64,000 nucleotides of DNA from CAVSJJ01 sp963728395 (GCA_963728395.1 CAVSJJ010000009.1:221827-285826), one strand, 5' to 3'. Counted from the stretch's first letter, positions 16,431-24,257 are shown. Notes: generated by a model from the sequence alone, not told the origin. Numbers and translations are program-made.

Positions 16431-16866
16431 GGTGTCCCTCCTGGGGGCGGTCGGCGCATCAGCACCGCCACCGCACTCCAGGAGGGGCCTCAACCGCGGG
16501 ACGCGGCGAGGCCAACGAACTTCGTGTCGGGCAGATCCCATGACCGCCAGTGGGCACTCTTCGTGGCCACTACCGGGCAGCTATATGGCCGCCTCCGGGC
16601 AGTTTCTCGTGTCCGCTGTCACGGGGTGGCGGGTCTGGGGTGGCGGGGTGTGGCAGGCCATCGAGGGTGTCGGGGTCGGGAGGAGCGGGAGGGCGGTCGG
16701 CGGTGGCCGGGGCGAGGGCGTGGCTTGGGGGTGACCCCGTGGGTCGCGGACGGGGCGTCGTGGCGCCGCGGTCGGCCGGCGTCTCCCGATGGTGACCCCA
16801 CCCGACCGTTCCCTCCGCAGGCACGAGCTGGCGCGGTTCGCGCGCCCGGGAGCGGAGGAGTCGGAC

Positions 16867-17070
16867 ATGGAGCGGCTGTTGACCATCGAGGAGGCCGGCC
16901 AGGCCCTGGGTACGTCGGCGAGGTTCCCGCGGCGGCTTGTCGCCGAGCGTCGGATCCGGTTCGTCAAGATCGGCAAGCACGTGCGGATCCCGGTCTCGGC
17001 GGTGGAGGAGTTCGTCGCGGCCGGCACGGTCGAGGTGGTCGTGCGGCGCCGGGACTGGCGGGCCTCGTGA
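16867..17070 (+). CDS. Excisionase-like helix-turn-helix protein
   Basis: A 67-residue MerR/excisionase-type DNA-binding protein: MERLLTIEEAGQALGTSARFPRRLVAERRIRFVKIGKHVRIPVSAVEEFVAAG. It has a GGAGGAG ribosome site and overlaps the start of the integrase gene (GTGA). It likely directs the integrase toward excision. The family usually reads RF.RRL.A.GRIP, and the sequence fits well. The 245 bases upstream, to the IS21 end, hold no gene that can be recognised; they probably contain the promoter and attachment arm sites. Confidence 0.8.
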   Translation: MERLLTIEEAGQALGTSARFPRRLVAERRIRFVKIGKHVRIPVSAVEEFVAAGTVEVVVRRRDWRAS

Positions 17071-18185
17071 CGGGGCGGGCCGGGCGCCGCGACTTCGGCT
17101 ACCTGCGGGCGCTGCCGTCGGGCCGATACCAGGCGAGCTACCTCGGCCCGGACGGGCTGCGCCGGTACGCGCCGGCGACGTTCCCGACCCGCGCTGACGC
17201 CCAGGCGTGGCTGGCCGTCACCCAGTCCGCGCTGCTGCGGGGCGAGTGGACCGACCCGGACCTGGCCCGGGTCCCGCTCGGGCTGTATGCCGCCCGCTGG
17301 ATCGCCGAGCACCGCCTCAGCCCTCGCACCCGGGACCTCTACGAAGGGCTCTTCCGGCTCCACGTTCAGCCCTACCTCGGCGCCACCCCGATCGGCTCGA
17401 TCACCCCGGAGACGGTCCGCGCCTGGCGGGCCGCCCTGCGGGCCGACGGCCGCTCCGACCCGACGATGGCCAAGGCCTACCGGCTGCTCCGGGCGATCCT
17501 CAACACCGCCGTCGACGACGGCCGGCTGCTGCGCAACCCCTGCCGGATCAAGGGCGCCGACCGGGAGACCCCGGCCGAGCGGCCGGTGGCGTCGGTGCCG
17601 CAGGTCTTCGCCCTCGCCGACGCGGTCGGGCCGCACCACCGCGCGTTCGTCCTGACCGCCGCCCTGGCCAGCCTGCGCTGGGGCGAGCTCGTCGGCCTGC
17701 AACGCCACGACATCGACCTCGACCAAGGCCTCATCCACGTCCGCCGCAGCATCACCGAGCGCGGCGCAACCCTCGAGGTCGTCCAACCCAAGAGCGGCTC
17801 GGCCCGCACCGTCGCCCTGCCCGCGATCCTCGTCGACATCCTCCGCGACCACCTCCAGCGGGTCCCGCCAGACCCCCAGGCGCCGGTCTTCACCGGCGAA
17901 CGCGGCGGCACCCCCCGACGAGGGAACTGGCGCGACATCGTCGACTGGCGCCAGGCCGTGTATGCCGCGGGCCTGCCGGCCGGCTTCCACTTCCACGACC
18001 TGCGGCATACCGGCAACCACCTCGCCGCCCAGACCGGCGCCTCCACCCGCGAGCTCATGCACCGGATGGGCCACTCCACCATGCGGGCGGCCCTGATCTA
18101 CCAGCACGCCACAGACGCCCCATCCCGGGTCATCGCCGACCGCCTCGACGCCCTCGTCCGCGAACAGAGGGGGGGCATCGAGTAG
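17067..18185 (+). CDS. int: Tyrosine recombinase (integrase) of the tRNA-Gly island
   Basis: A 372-residue phage-type integrase. The N-terminal arm-binding part (to about residue 65) and the SAM-like core-binding domain (about 70-170) are followed by the catalytic domain. Catalytic residues: R204 in LRWGELVGL, K242 in QPKSGSART, H310 and R313 in HFHDLRHTG, H336 in MGHST, and nucleophile Y345 in LIYQHAT. All are present. The GTG start (17067) overlaps the stop of the excisionase gene. The stop lies 108 bases from the tRNA-Gly 3' end, its integration site. Confidence 0.93.
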   Translation: MTGRAGRRDFGYLRALPSGRYQASYLGPDGLRRYAPATFPTRADAQAWLAVTQSALLRGEWTDPDLARVPLGLYAARWIAEHRLSPRTRDLYEGLFRLHVQPYLGATPIGSITPETVRAWRAALRADGRSDPTMAKAYRLLRAILNTAVDDGRLLRNPCRIKGADRETPAERPVASVPQVFALADAVGPHHRAFVLTAALASLRWGELVGLQRHDIDLDQGLIHVRRSITERGATLEVVQPKSGSARTVALPAILVDILRDHLQRVPPDPQAPVFTGERGGTPRRGNWRDIVDWRQAVYAAGLPAGFHFHDLRHTGNHLAAQTGASTRELMHRMGHSTMRAALIYQHATDAPSRVIADRLDALVREQRGGIE

Positions 18186-18293
18186 CCGCCGGCACCGAAG
18201 CCCTATCGCTGACAGATCGCACGCGAAGGTCTGTGGCGGTGGGTGACGGGGCGGCACTGGCGGCCGACAGGTCTCTGACCTGCGGGTTTGTCG

Positions 18294-18367
18294 TGGAGCC
18301 GGTGACGGGAATCGAACCCGCGTGTCCAGCTTGGGAAGCTGGCGCTCTACCATTGAGCTACACCGGC
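18294..18367 (-). tRNA. tRNA-Gly(CCC)
   Basis: The cloverleaf on the minus strand has acceptor GCCGGTG/CACCGGC, anticodon stem CCAGC/GCTGG with loop TTCCCAA (anticodon CCC), and a T-loop TTCGATT. The 3' CCA is encoded. The 3' half is the attachment site of the island, and the integrase gene lies next to it. Confidence 0.97.
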
Positions 18368-18540
18368 GCTGCGTCGCCGTCGCTGCGGGCCGGGGATGTC
18401 CGGATGGCCCCAGGGGACCGTCCGGGGCGCTCACCTCGAGCGACGCGCGAGTGAGTCTAGCCCACCGCCGCGGAGGCCTCCGACCCAGGCCGGCGCCACC
18501 GCATGCCGGCCGAGCGGCGCTGCTGATCGGCCTGCTTCAC

Positions 18541-18618
18541 CCCGGAACCTGGCACTTCACACCGAGACATTCGCCGGGTGAAGTGCCATGTTCCCGCTGC
18601 AGGCGGGAAAGTTGGGAC
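18541..18618. repeat. Dispersed double-hairpin intergenic repeat, copy B
   Basis: The inverse-orientation relative of the repeat at 3944-4024. Read on the minus strand it aligns along its whole length, with GTCCCAACTTTCCCGCCT, GGCACTTCACCCGG and GAAGTGCCAGGTTCCGG shared. Paired changes keep TGGCACTTCAC/GTGAAGTGCCA as a stem. It lies 38 bases upstream of the dcd start. The rest of the 288-base gap between tRNA-Gly and dcd shows nothing else. Confidence 0.8.
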
Positions 18619-18655
18619 CGGCGGGGCTGGGCGGCGGGGCGGGTAGCCTGACGCC

Positions 18656-19231
18656 GTGCTCCTCTCCGACCGCGACATCCGGGCCCAGATCGACGCCGGT
18701 CGGGTCGTCCTCGACCCGTGGGACCCGGCCATGGTCCAGCCGAGCAGTGTCGACGTCCGGCTCGACAAGTACTTCCGCCTCTTCGACAACCACAAGTACC
18801 CGGTGATCGATCCGGCCCAGGACCAGCCCGACCTCACCCATCTCGTCGAGGTCGACAGCGAGACCGGCTTCGTCCTCCACCCCGGCGAGTTCGTCCTCGG
18901 CAGCACCCTCGAGGCGGTCACCCTCCCCGACGACCTCGCCGCGCGGGTCGAGGGCAAGTCCAGCCTCGGCCGGCTCGGTCTGCTCACCCACGCGACGGCG
19001 GGCTTCGTCGACCCGGGCTTCTCCGGCCACGTCACGCTCGAGCTGTCCAACGTCGCGACCCTGCCGATCATGCTGTGGCCGGGGATGAAGATCGGCCAGC
19101 TCGCCTTCTTCCGGCTCAGCTCCTCCGCGGAGAACCCCTACGGCTCCACGGCATACGGTTCCCACTACCAGGGCCAGCGTGGCCCGACCGCCAGCCGGTC
19201 GTTCAAGAACTTCCACCGGACCGACGTCTAG
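18656..19231 (+). CDS. dcd: dCTP deaminase
   Basis: A 191-residue dCTP deaminase, the trimeric dUTPase-fold enzyme that supplies dUTP (or dUMP, in bifunctional actinobacterial forms) for dTMP synthesis. The GTG start gives MLLSDRDIRAQIDAGRVVLDPW. Conserved motifs are VQPSSVDVRLDKYFRLF, EGKSSLGRLGLLTHATAGFVDPGFSGHVTLELSN (active site, with the catalytic Glu in the family) and the C-terminal GSHYQGQRGPTASR. The GRLGLL..HATA signature fits the bifunctional dCTP deaminase:dUTPase subgroup, but monofunctional activity cannot be excluded. Confidence 0.95.
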   Translation: MLLSDRDIRAQIDAGRVVLDPWDPAMVQPSSVDVRLDKYFRLFDNHKYPVIDPAQDQPDLTHLVEVDSETGFVLHPGEFVLGSTLEAVTLPDDLAARVEGKSSLGRLGLLTHATAGFVDPGFSGHVTLELSNVATLPIMLWPGMKIGQLAFFRLSSSAENPYGSTAYGSHYQGQRGPTASRSFKNFHRTDV

Positions 19232-19588
19232 ATGACCACGTCCGACGCCGGCCTCATCGAGGTCCGGATCACCGTGCCCGACGGCGCGATCGCCGCCCGG
19301 ATCGCCGCGACCCTCGTCGACGAACGGCTCGCCGCCTGCGTCCAGATCGTCCCCGGGATCACCTCGGTCTATCGCTGGGAGGGCGAGCTCGAGTCCGCCA
19401 CCGAGCACCTCCTGCTCGTCAAGTCGACCGCGGCCGCCTTCGATCGCCTGCGCGGGCGGGTCCTGGACGAGCACCCGTACGAGACCCCCGAGATCCTCGC
19501 CGTCCCCGTGTCGCAGGCCGACGGGGCGTATGCCGCGTGGCTGGCCGGGTCGGTCGCCACCCCCGACGCCACCCCGGGCCGCGGATGA
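19232..19588 (+). CDS. cutA: Divalent-ion tolerance protein CutA
   Basis: A 118-residue CutA1 family protein, a small trimer linked to copper tolerance and of uncertain biochemical role. Motifs are EVRITVPDGAIAARIAATLVDERLAACVQIVPGITSVYRWEGEL, with the conserved ACVQ..PGI.S.Y.W, and HPYETPEILAVPV. It starts at the base after the dcd stop and its own stop overlaps the next start. The three genes 18656-20214 thus form one operon. Confidence 0.92.
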   Translation: MTTSDAGLIEVRITVPDGAIAARIAATLVDERLAACVQIVPGITSVYRWEGELESATEHLLLVKSTAAAFDRLRGRVLDEHPYETPEILAVPVSQADGAYAAWLAGSVATPDATPGRG

Positions 19589-20214
19589 GCGCCCCGGCTC
19601 TGCGCGGCGGCGGCCAGCCCGACGCCGAGGCGGTCGTCCTCGTCCTCCACGGCGGCGGTGAGCAGGGCAGAAGTCCGGTGCGGTGGACCTCCAGCCCGAC
19701 GGTGCGGATGATGCCGTTCGCCTGGGCCATCGACCGGGCCGCATCGGGTCGGCTGTCCGTCGTCCGGCTCAAGAACGCCGTCTTCGGCTGGAACGAGCAG
19801 GAGATGAGCCCGGTCCGCGACGCGCGCTGGGCCCTGGACCAGATCCGCCGGGTCCACCCCGGTCGGCCGATCGCCCTCGTCGGCCACTCGATGGGTGGCC
19901 GGGTCGCCCTGCGCCTGGCCGGCGAGCGCGACGTCGTGGCCGTCGTCGGGCTTGCGCCGTGGGTCCATGAGTCCGACGAGGTCCGCGGGGGGCCCGGTCT
20001 GCGGGCGCTGCTCCTCCACGGCGACCGGGACCGGACGACCGATCCCCGGGCGAGCGAGTCGATGGCCCGGGCGATGCGCGCCCGCGGCGTCGACGCGGCA
20101 TACCGGACGATCCCGCACTCCGGCCACGCGATGCTGCTCCGGGCGCCCACCTGGCACCGGGCGGCGGCGACCTACGTCAGGGACGCTCTGCTCGGGCCAG
20201 CCCCAACCAGCTGA
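19585..20214 (+). CDS. Alpha/beta hydrolase
   Basis: A 209-residue cytosolic hydrolase. The oxyanion region is VLVLHGGGEQGR, the nucleophile elbow GHSMGGRVALRL, the acid is in LLLHGDRDRTTDP, and the His in IPHSGHAMLLRAP. The lack of a large cap domain suggests an esterase or lysophospholipase-like role. The start overlaps the cutA stop (ATGA). Its last 38 bases overlap the end of the convergent transporter gene. Confidence 0.82.
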   Translation: MSAPALRGGGQPDAEAVVLVLHGGGEQGRSPVRWTSSPTVRMMPFAWAIDRAASGRLSVVRLKNAVFGWNEQEMSPVRDARWALDQIRRVHPGRPIALVGHSMGGRVALRLAGERDVVAVVGLAPWVHESDEVRGGPGLRALLLHGDRDRTTDPRASESMARAMRARGVDAAYRTIPHSGHAMLLRAPTWHRAAATYVRDALLGPAPTS

Positions 20215-21565
20215 CCACCCCGCCGACGACGAGCAGAGCGGCACACACGACGAGCGCCCGCTGGTAGCCCGCCGTCAGCAGCCTCGGGTCGCGGTAGTCC
20301 TCGCCGGACAGGCCGACGACCGCCGGCAGTGCCGCCACCGCGAGGAGGGACCCGACGCGGGCCAGCGCGTTGTTGACCCCGCTGGCCGCCCCCGCATGAC
20401 GGTCCGGCGCCGCGGCGAGCACCGTCGCGGTGAGCGGTGAGACGAGCAGGACGAGCCCGGCGGCGAAGACGAACATCCCCGGCAGCACCCCCCACCACGT
20501 CGTCCCCGGACCGACCCCCAGCAGGAGGACGACACCGAGGGCACAGACCACCGGACCGACCGACATCGGCACCCGGGGGCCGATCCGCTGCGACAGGGCG
20601 GCGGCCCGCGACGAGAGCAGCATGAGCATGATCGTCACCGGCAGCGCCGACACACCGGCGGCGAGCGCGCTCCAGCCCGAGGAGACCTGCAGCTGCAGGA
20701 CGAGGAAGAAGAGGACGGCGCCGAGCGCGCCGTAGACGAGGAACGTCATGCCGTTCGCTGCCGAGAAGATCCGGGATCCGAAGAGCGACAACGGCATGAG
20801 CGGCTCGCGTTGACGCCGCTCGACGACGAGGAACCCGACGAGCGCAGACATCCCGACGGCGCCGCCTGCCACGACCAGTGCGGGCGAGAGGCGCCCCACC
20901 CCGGTCAGCGCGTAGGTGACCGCGCCGAGTGCGACGACGGTCAGGACCATCCCGGCCGTGTCGAACCGGCCGGTCGTCTCCTCGTCGCGTGACTCGGGGG
21001 TGGCCCACGCGGTGAGGACGAGGACGGCGAGGCAGAGCGGGACGTTGATGAGGAAGATCCACCGCCACCCGGCGTGGTCGACGAGCCACCCGCCGAGGAA
21101 GGGGCCGATCGCCGTCGCGATGCCCGACATCCCGGCCCAGGTGCCGATCGCCGACGCCCGGTCCTGGGTCCGGTACACCGACTGGATGATCGCGAGCCCG
21201 CCGGGGGTCATGAGGCCGCCGCCGATGCCCTGGAGGACCCGCAGGGCGATGAGCTGCCCCGGGGTCTGGGCCGCCGCGCACAGCGCCGAGGCGAGCATGA
21301 ACCACGTCATGCCGGCCAGGTAGACCCGGCGCCGCCCGAGCCGGTCGCCGAGGGCGCCCCCGGCGAGCACGAGCGAGGCGAGCGCGAGCATGTAGCCGTT
21401 AACGACCCACTGCAGCTGCGAGAGGGAGGCGCCGAGGTCCGCCCCGATGGTGCGTAGCGCGACGTTGACGACCGTCCCGTCGAGGATCGCGACGCCGGAG
21501 CCGAGGGCGACCGCGACGAGGGTGGCCCGACCGCGCGTCGAGGAGCGGTCCAGGAGCGTCGTCAC
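20177..21565 (-). CDS. MFS drug exporter, DHA2-type
   Basis: A 462-residue major facilitator with about 14 predicted membrane segments. Family motifs are GSGVAILDGTVVNVALRTIGADLGAS (motif D1), GALGDRLGRRRVYLAG (motif A) and LQGIGGGLMTPGGLAII with IGPFLGGWLVDHAGWRWIFLINVP (motif C). It probably exports a toxic organic compound by proton antiport. It overlaps the 3' end of the convergent hydrolase by 38 bases. A nitroreductase-type gene lies immediately upstream on the same strand, four bases away, so the two are co-transcribed. Confidence 0.88.
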   Translation of the reverse strand: MTTLLDRSSTRGRATLVAVALGSGVAILDGTVVNVALRTIGADLGASLSQLQWVVNGYMLALASLVLAGGALGDRLGRRRVYLAGMTWFMLASALCAAAQTPGQLIALRVLQGIGGGLMTPGGLAIIQSVYRTQDRASAIGTWAGMSGIATAIGPFLGGWLVDHAGWRWIFLINVPLCLAVLVLTAWATPESRDEETTGRFDTAGMVLTVVALGAVTYALTGVGRLSPALVVAGGAVGMSALVGFLVVERRQREPLMPLSLFGSRIFSAANGMTFLVYGALGAVLFFLVLQLQVSSGWSALAAGVSALPVTIMLMLLSSRAAALSQRIGPRVPMSVGPVVCALGVVLLLGVGPGTTWWGVLPGMFVFAAGLVLLVSPLTATVLAAAPDRHAGAASGVNNALARVGSLLAVAALPAVVGLSGEDYRDPRLLTAGYQRALVVCAALLVVGGVVSWLGLARAERP

Positions 21566-21569
21566 GAGG

Positions 21570-22085
21570 TCAGTCTGCGGGTTCCGCCTCGGGGACGGGG
21601 GTGAGGCGCACGACGGGGATGGCCCGCGTCGTCCGGGTCACGTACCGGCGCAGCTGGGGGATCGTCGCCTCGAGGGCGGGCCAGACCCGCTGGCGCTGCT
21701 CCTCGTCCAGCTCCGCGGCGGTGACGTCGAGGACGCCCGAGGGCAGCCGCACCGTGGCGCGGCCGGCGGCGCGGAGTTTGAGGAGCCAGTCCGGGTCGCG
21801 CTGCTGGCCCATCGCGCTGGCGACGACGAGGTATGCCGTGCCGTCGGCGTCGCGCGCCCCGTCCCCGCGCTCGGTGAGGTAGGCGAGCTGGACGCGCCGC
21901 GGCATACCGGACCGGCGGCCCGGGACGGTCAGGGTGAGCATGGGCAGCGTGGGGCGACCGGTCACGGTGAACCGACCGCCGGTGCGCTCGAAGAGGACCG
22001 GGTCCACCCGGGCCGCGACGGTGCGGACGACCCACGTCCCCGCCCGGGTTGCGGAGAACGCGTTGACGACTCGCGAGTACATCAC
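21570..22085 (-). CDS. Deazaflavin (F420)-dependent nitroreductase family protein
   Basis: A 171-residue split-barrel protein of the Ddn-like family that binds F420 or a related flavin. The N-terminal helix (FSATRAGTWVVRTVAARVD) is followed by TLPMLTLTVPGRRSGMPRRVQLAYL, the family signature TTTGRKSG..R-like loop, and by YLVVASAMGQQRDPDWLLKLRA. The start is GTG 22085 or ATG 22082. A near-perfect copy of the fadE5/etfD palindrome (22068-22079) overlaps the first codons, which suggests either direct repression or a leaderless start. It is followed by the MFS exporter gene. Confidence 0.8.
   Translation of the reverse strand: MMYSRVVNAFSATRAGTWVVRTVAARVDPVLFERTGGRFTVTGRPTLPMLTLTVPGRRSGMPRRVQLAYLTERGDGARDADGTAYLVVASAMGQQRDPDWLLKLRAAGRATVRLPSGVLDVTAAELDEEQRQRVWPALEATIPQLRRYVTRTTRAIPVVRLTPVPEAEPAD
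22068..22079. promoter_or_regulatory. Third copy of the TACTCGCGAGTC palindrome, at a gene start
   Basis: On the minus strand the sequence is TACTCGCGAGTC, identical to the site upstream of etfD. It begins at the third codon of the nitroreductase-type gene. It may be a working operator if transcription starts at or near the start codon, or it may be a coding coincidence, since it spells Tyr-Ser-Arg-Val. Confidence 0.35.
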
Positions 22086-22169
22086 CCGAATGCCTACCAG
22101 AAGAAGACGTCCGGCACCTCACACGGGCGGTGGGTTCCCATCGGTAGCCCCGCTGACAAGACTGGGGGG

Positions 22170-23609
22170 ATGACCGACGTCGTTCACGGCTCCCGCGTCC
22201 ACGCCTTCGCCGACGACGCCCTGGGAGCCGGCGACGCCACCGAGGTCGCCGCCCGGATCGCCTCCGGCGAGGTGAGCCCCCTCGAGGTGGTCGAGGCGGC
22301 GATCGCCCGGATGGAGGTGGTCAACCCGGTCCTGAACGCCCTGGCCCACTCCGATGTCGACCGCGCCCGGGCCCGGGCCGCGGCGCTGCACCGTCCGCGC
22401 GGGGCCTTCGGCGGCGTGCCGGCCGTGACGAAGGACAACATCCACGTCGCCGGCATGCCGATGACGATGGGCTCGCGGGCCCTGCCGACCGCCCCGGTCC
22501 CGGTGGACGGCGGCTTCACCCGGCAGTTCCTCGACACCGGGGTCATCCCCATCGGCTCGACGACGATGCCGGAGTTCGGCTGGACGGCGACGACCGAGCG
22601 GGTCGGCGCCGACGTCACCCGCAACCCGTGGGACACCGAGTACTCCTCGGGCGGCTCGTCCGGTGGGTCGGCCGCGTTCGTCGCCGCCGGCGTCGTCCCG
22701 ATCGCCCACGGCAACGACGGCGGCGGCTCGATCCGGATCCCCGCCGCCGCCTGCGGTCTCGTCGGGCTCAAGCCCTCGCGCGGTCGGCTCCAGCCGGACG
22801 ACAGCGCGCGCTCGATGCCGGTCCGGGTCGTCACCGACGGCGTCCTGGCCCGGTCGGTCCGCGACGTCGCGCGCTTCTTCGAGGCAGCCGAGCTGACCTA
22901 CCGCAACCCACGGCTGCTGCCGGTCGCCGCGGTCGACGGGCCGCCGGCGCGGCGGTTGCGGGTCGGCCTCGCGGTCGACTCCCCGGCCGCCCCGCCCTCC
23001 GACGACGACACCCGCGAGGCCGTCCTCGCGACGGGCCGGCTGCTGGAGAGCCTCGGGCACGACGTCGTCGCCTACACTCCCCGCACGCTGCGCTCGTTCA
23101 AGTCCGACTTCGAGGACTACTGGGCGATGCTCGCCTTCGGCATCGCGACCGAGGGCAAGCGGCTGTTCGGCGACGGCTTCGACAAGGAACGCCTCGACCC
23201 GCTCACCATCGGCCTGGCCCACCGGTTCCGCAGGCGGGCGGCCAAGGCGCCGCTCGTCATCGCCCGGCTCGCGGCGGCCGGCGCGCTCTACGAGCGGATG
23301 TTCGGCGACGTCGACGTCGTGCTCACCCCCGTCCTCACGCACACCACCCCGCAGATCGGCCACCTCGGCGCCGACCTCACCTTCGACGTGCACTTCGGCC
23401 GGCTCGTCGACTACGCCGGGTTCACCCCCCTGCACAATGCGGCCGGTGCGCCGTCGCTGTCCCTGCCGCTGGGCGAGACGGCAGAGGGGCTGCCGCTCGG
23501 GGTCCTCTTCTCCGCGCGCCGCGGCGAGGAGCGACGGCTCCTCGAACTGGCCTTCGAGCTGGAGGAGGCGCGGCCGTTCCGCCGGATCGCCGATACCGTT
23601 CCCTCGTGA
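22170..23609 (+). CDS. Amidase (amidase-signature family)
   Basis: A 479-residue amidase. The Ser-cisSer-Lys triad is visible: K88 in VTKDNIHVAG, the cis-Ser near 163 in EYSSGGSSGGSAAFVAAG, and nucleophile S187 in GNDGGGSIRIPAAACGLVGLKPSRGR. The length is normal. It hydrolyses a carboxamide; the substrate is unknown. The fit to GatA is weak and no gatB or gatC is nearby, so it is not the tRNA amidotransferase. The GTG of the next gene overlaps its stop. Confidence 0.9.
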   Translation: MTDVVHGSRVHAFADDALGAGDATEVAARIASGEVSPLEVVEAAIARMEVVNPVLNALAHSDVDRARARAAALHRPRGAFGGVPAVTKDNIHVAGMPMTMGSRALPTAPVPVDGGFTRQFLDTGVIPIGSTTMPEFGWTATTERVGADVTRNPWDTEYSSGGSSGGSAAFVAAGVVPIAHGNDGGGSIRIPAAACGLVGLKPSRGRLQPDDSARSMPVRVVTDGVLARSVRDVARFFEAAELTYRNPRLLPVAAVDGPPARRLRVGLAVDSPAAPPSDDDTREAVLATGRLLESLGHDVVAYTPRTLRSFKSDFEDYWAMLAFGIATEGKRLFGDGFDKERLDPLTIGLAHRFRRRAAKAPLVIARLAAAGALYERMFGDVDVVLTPVLTHTTPQIGHLGADLTFDVHFGRLVDYAGFTPLHNAAGAPSLSLPLGETAEGLPLGVLFSARRGEERRLLELAFELEEARPFRRIADTVPS

Positions 23610-24199
23610 GTACGTCGATCGAGCGCTTCTCCTTCGCCCAGGCCGCCGGCTGGGTGACGTGGTTGCCCCATGCCGGACCTGAGCAGGCCGACGCCGTCGC
23701 CGCGCTCGCGGCCGAGGACCCGGCGGGCCAGGAGCGCATCGCGAACGCCGTGCGCGAGGAGGATGCCAGCATCGCCCGCCTCGGCTCGCTCAGCATCGCC
23801 GGGCTGTGGGTGCCCGACCGGGCCTCGGCCACGCCGCGCGCCTTCATGTATGCCGGCCCGGTGCGGGACGCCTTCGCCTCACCAGCGGCCTACGTCGCCG
23901 ACCTGTCCGTCCAGAAGCGGCCGCACGGCCTGCGCAGCCTCGCCCGGTCCGTCGAGGAGACGACCGTCGCGGTGGGCCCGGCCGTCGTCACGGTCGAGGT
24001 CTACTCGGAGTCCTTCTTCGGCAAGGCGATCAGCTCGATCACCTGGCGGGTGTTCCCCGCCGGCTACCGCGACTGCGTGGAGATCGTCGGCCGCACCGGC
24101 GACCGGCACGACTTCGAGGCGTTGGCCGCCGAGCTGCGCACCCTCGCCGAGGAACTCGTCCTCGAGCCCGGCCCGGGCCACGGCCCGGGCCCGGCCTGA
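23606..24199 (+). CDS. Conserved hypothetical protein coupled to the amidase
   Basis: A 197-residue protein with no recognised domain. It starts at a GTG overlapping the amidase stop (GTGA) and reads MSTSIERFSFAQAAGWVTWLPHAG. It is soluble and mildly acidic with a Pro/Gly tail (LEPGPGHGPGPA). Motifs such as FMYAGPVRDAFASPAAYVADLSV and WRVFPAGYRDCVEIVGRTGD look like a folded alpha/beta domain. The coupling suggests work with the amidase, but no function can be given. Confidence 0.6.
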   Translation: MSTSIERFSFAQAAGWVTWLPHAGPEQADAVAALAAEDPAGQERIANAVREEDASIARLGSLSIAGLWVPDRASATPRAFMYAGPVRDAFASPAAYVADLSVQKRPHGLRSLARSVEETTVAVGPAVVTVEVYSESFFGKAISSITWRVFPAGYRDCVEIVGRTGDRHDFEALAAELRTLAEELVLEPGPGHGPGPA

Positions 24200-24257
24200 G
24201 GGGACGCCGCTTCGGTCGACCCGGACTGGGTAGGACAGGACACGACCCGTCACCGTC

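Larger units (their letters stand above)
13933..16621. mobile_element. Complete IS21-family insertion sequence (2689 bp)
   Basis: The ends are exact. The element starts TGTCAAGG and ends CTGTCA, flanked on both sides by CGGGG (13928-13932 and 16622-16626), a 5-bp target duplication of the size IS21 elements make. Each end carries a set of short repeats around CTGCCC, such as CATGGGATCTGCCC near 14010-14028 and its inverse near 16523-16540, as in the multiple terminal repeats of this family. It encodes IstA and IstB. It was inserted into the tRNA-Gly island and appears intact. Confidence 0.9.
11943..18336. mobile_element. 6.4-kb integrative island in tRNA-Gly(CCC)
   Basis: The island is bounded by direct repeats of the 3' part of tRNA-Gly: 11943-11984 (displaced copy) and 18294-18336 (inside the intact tRNA). 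A tyrosine integrase and an overlapping excisionase-like gene lie next to the tRNA, as expected. Cargo is a zinc-ribbon protein and two toxin-antitoxin pairs, all on the minus strand, with an IS21-family element inserted in the middle. No replication, transfer or phage structural gene is present, so it is a small cryptic integrative element or a decayed remnant. A 20-bp near-repeat (12071-12090 and 18204-18223) lies about 90-90 bases inside each end and may be an integrase arm site. Confidence 0.75.
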
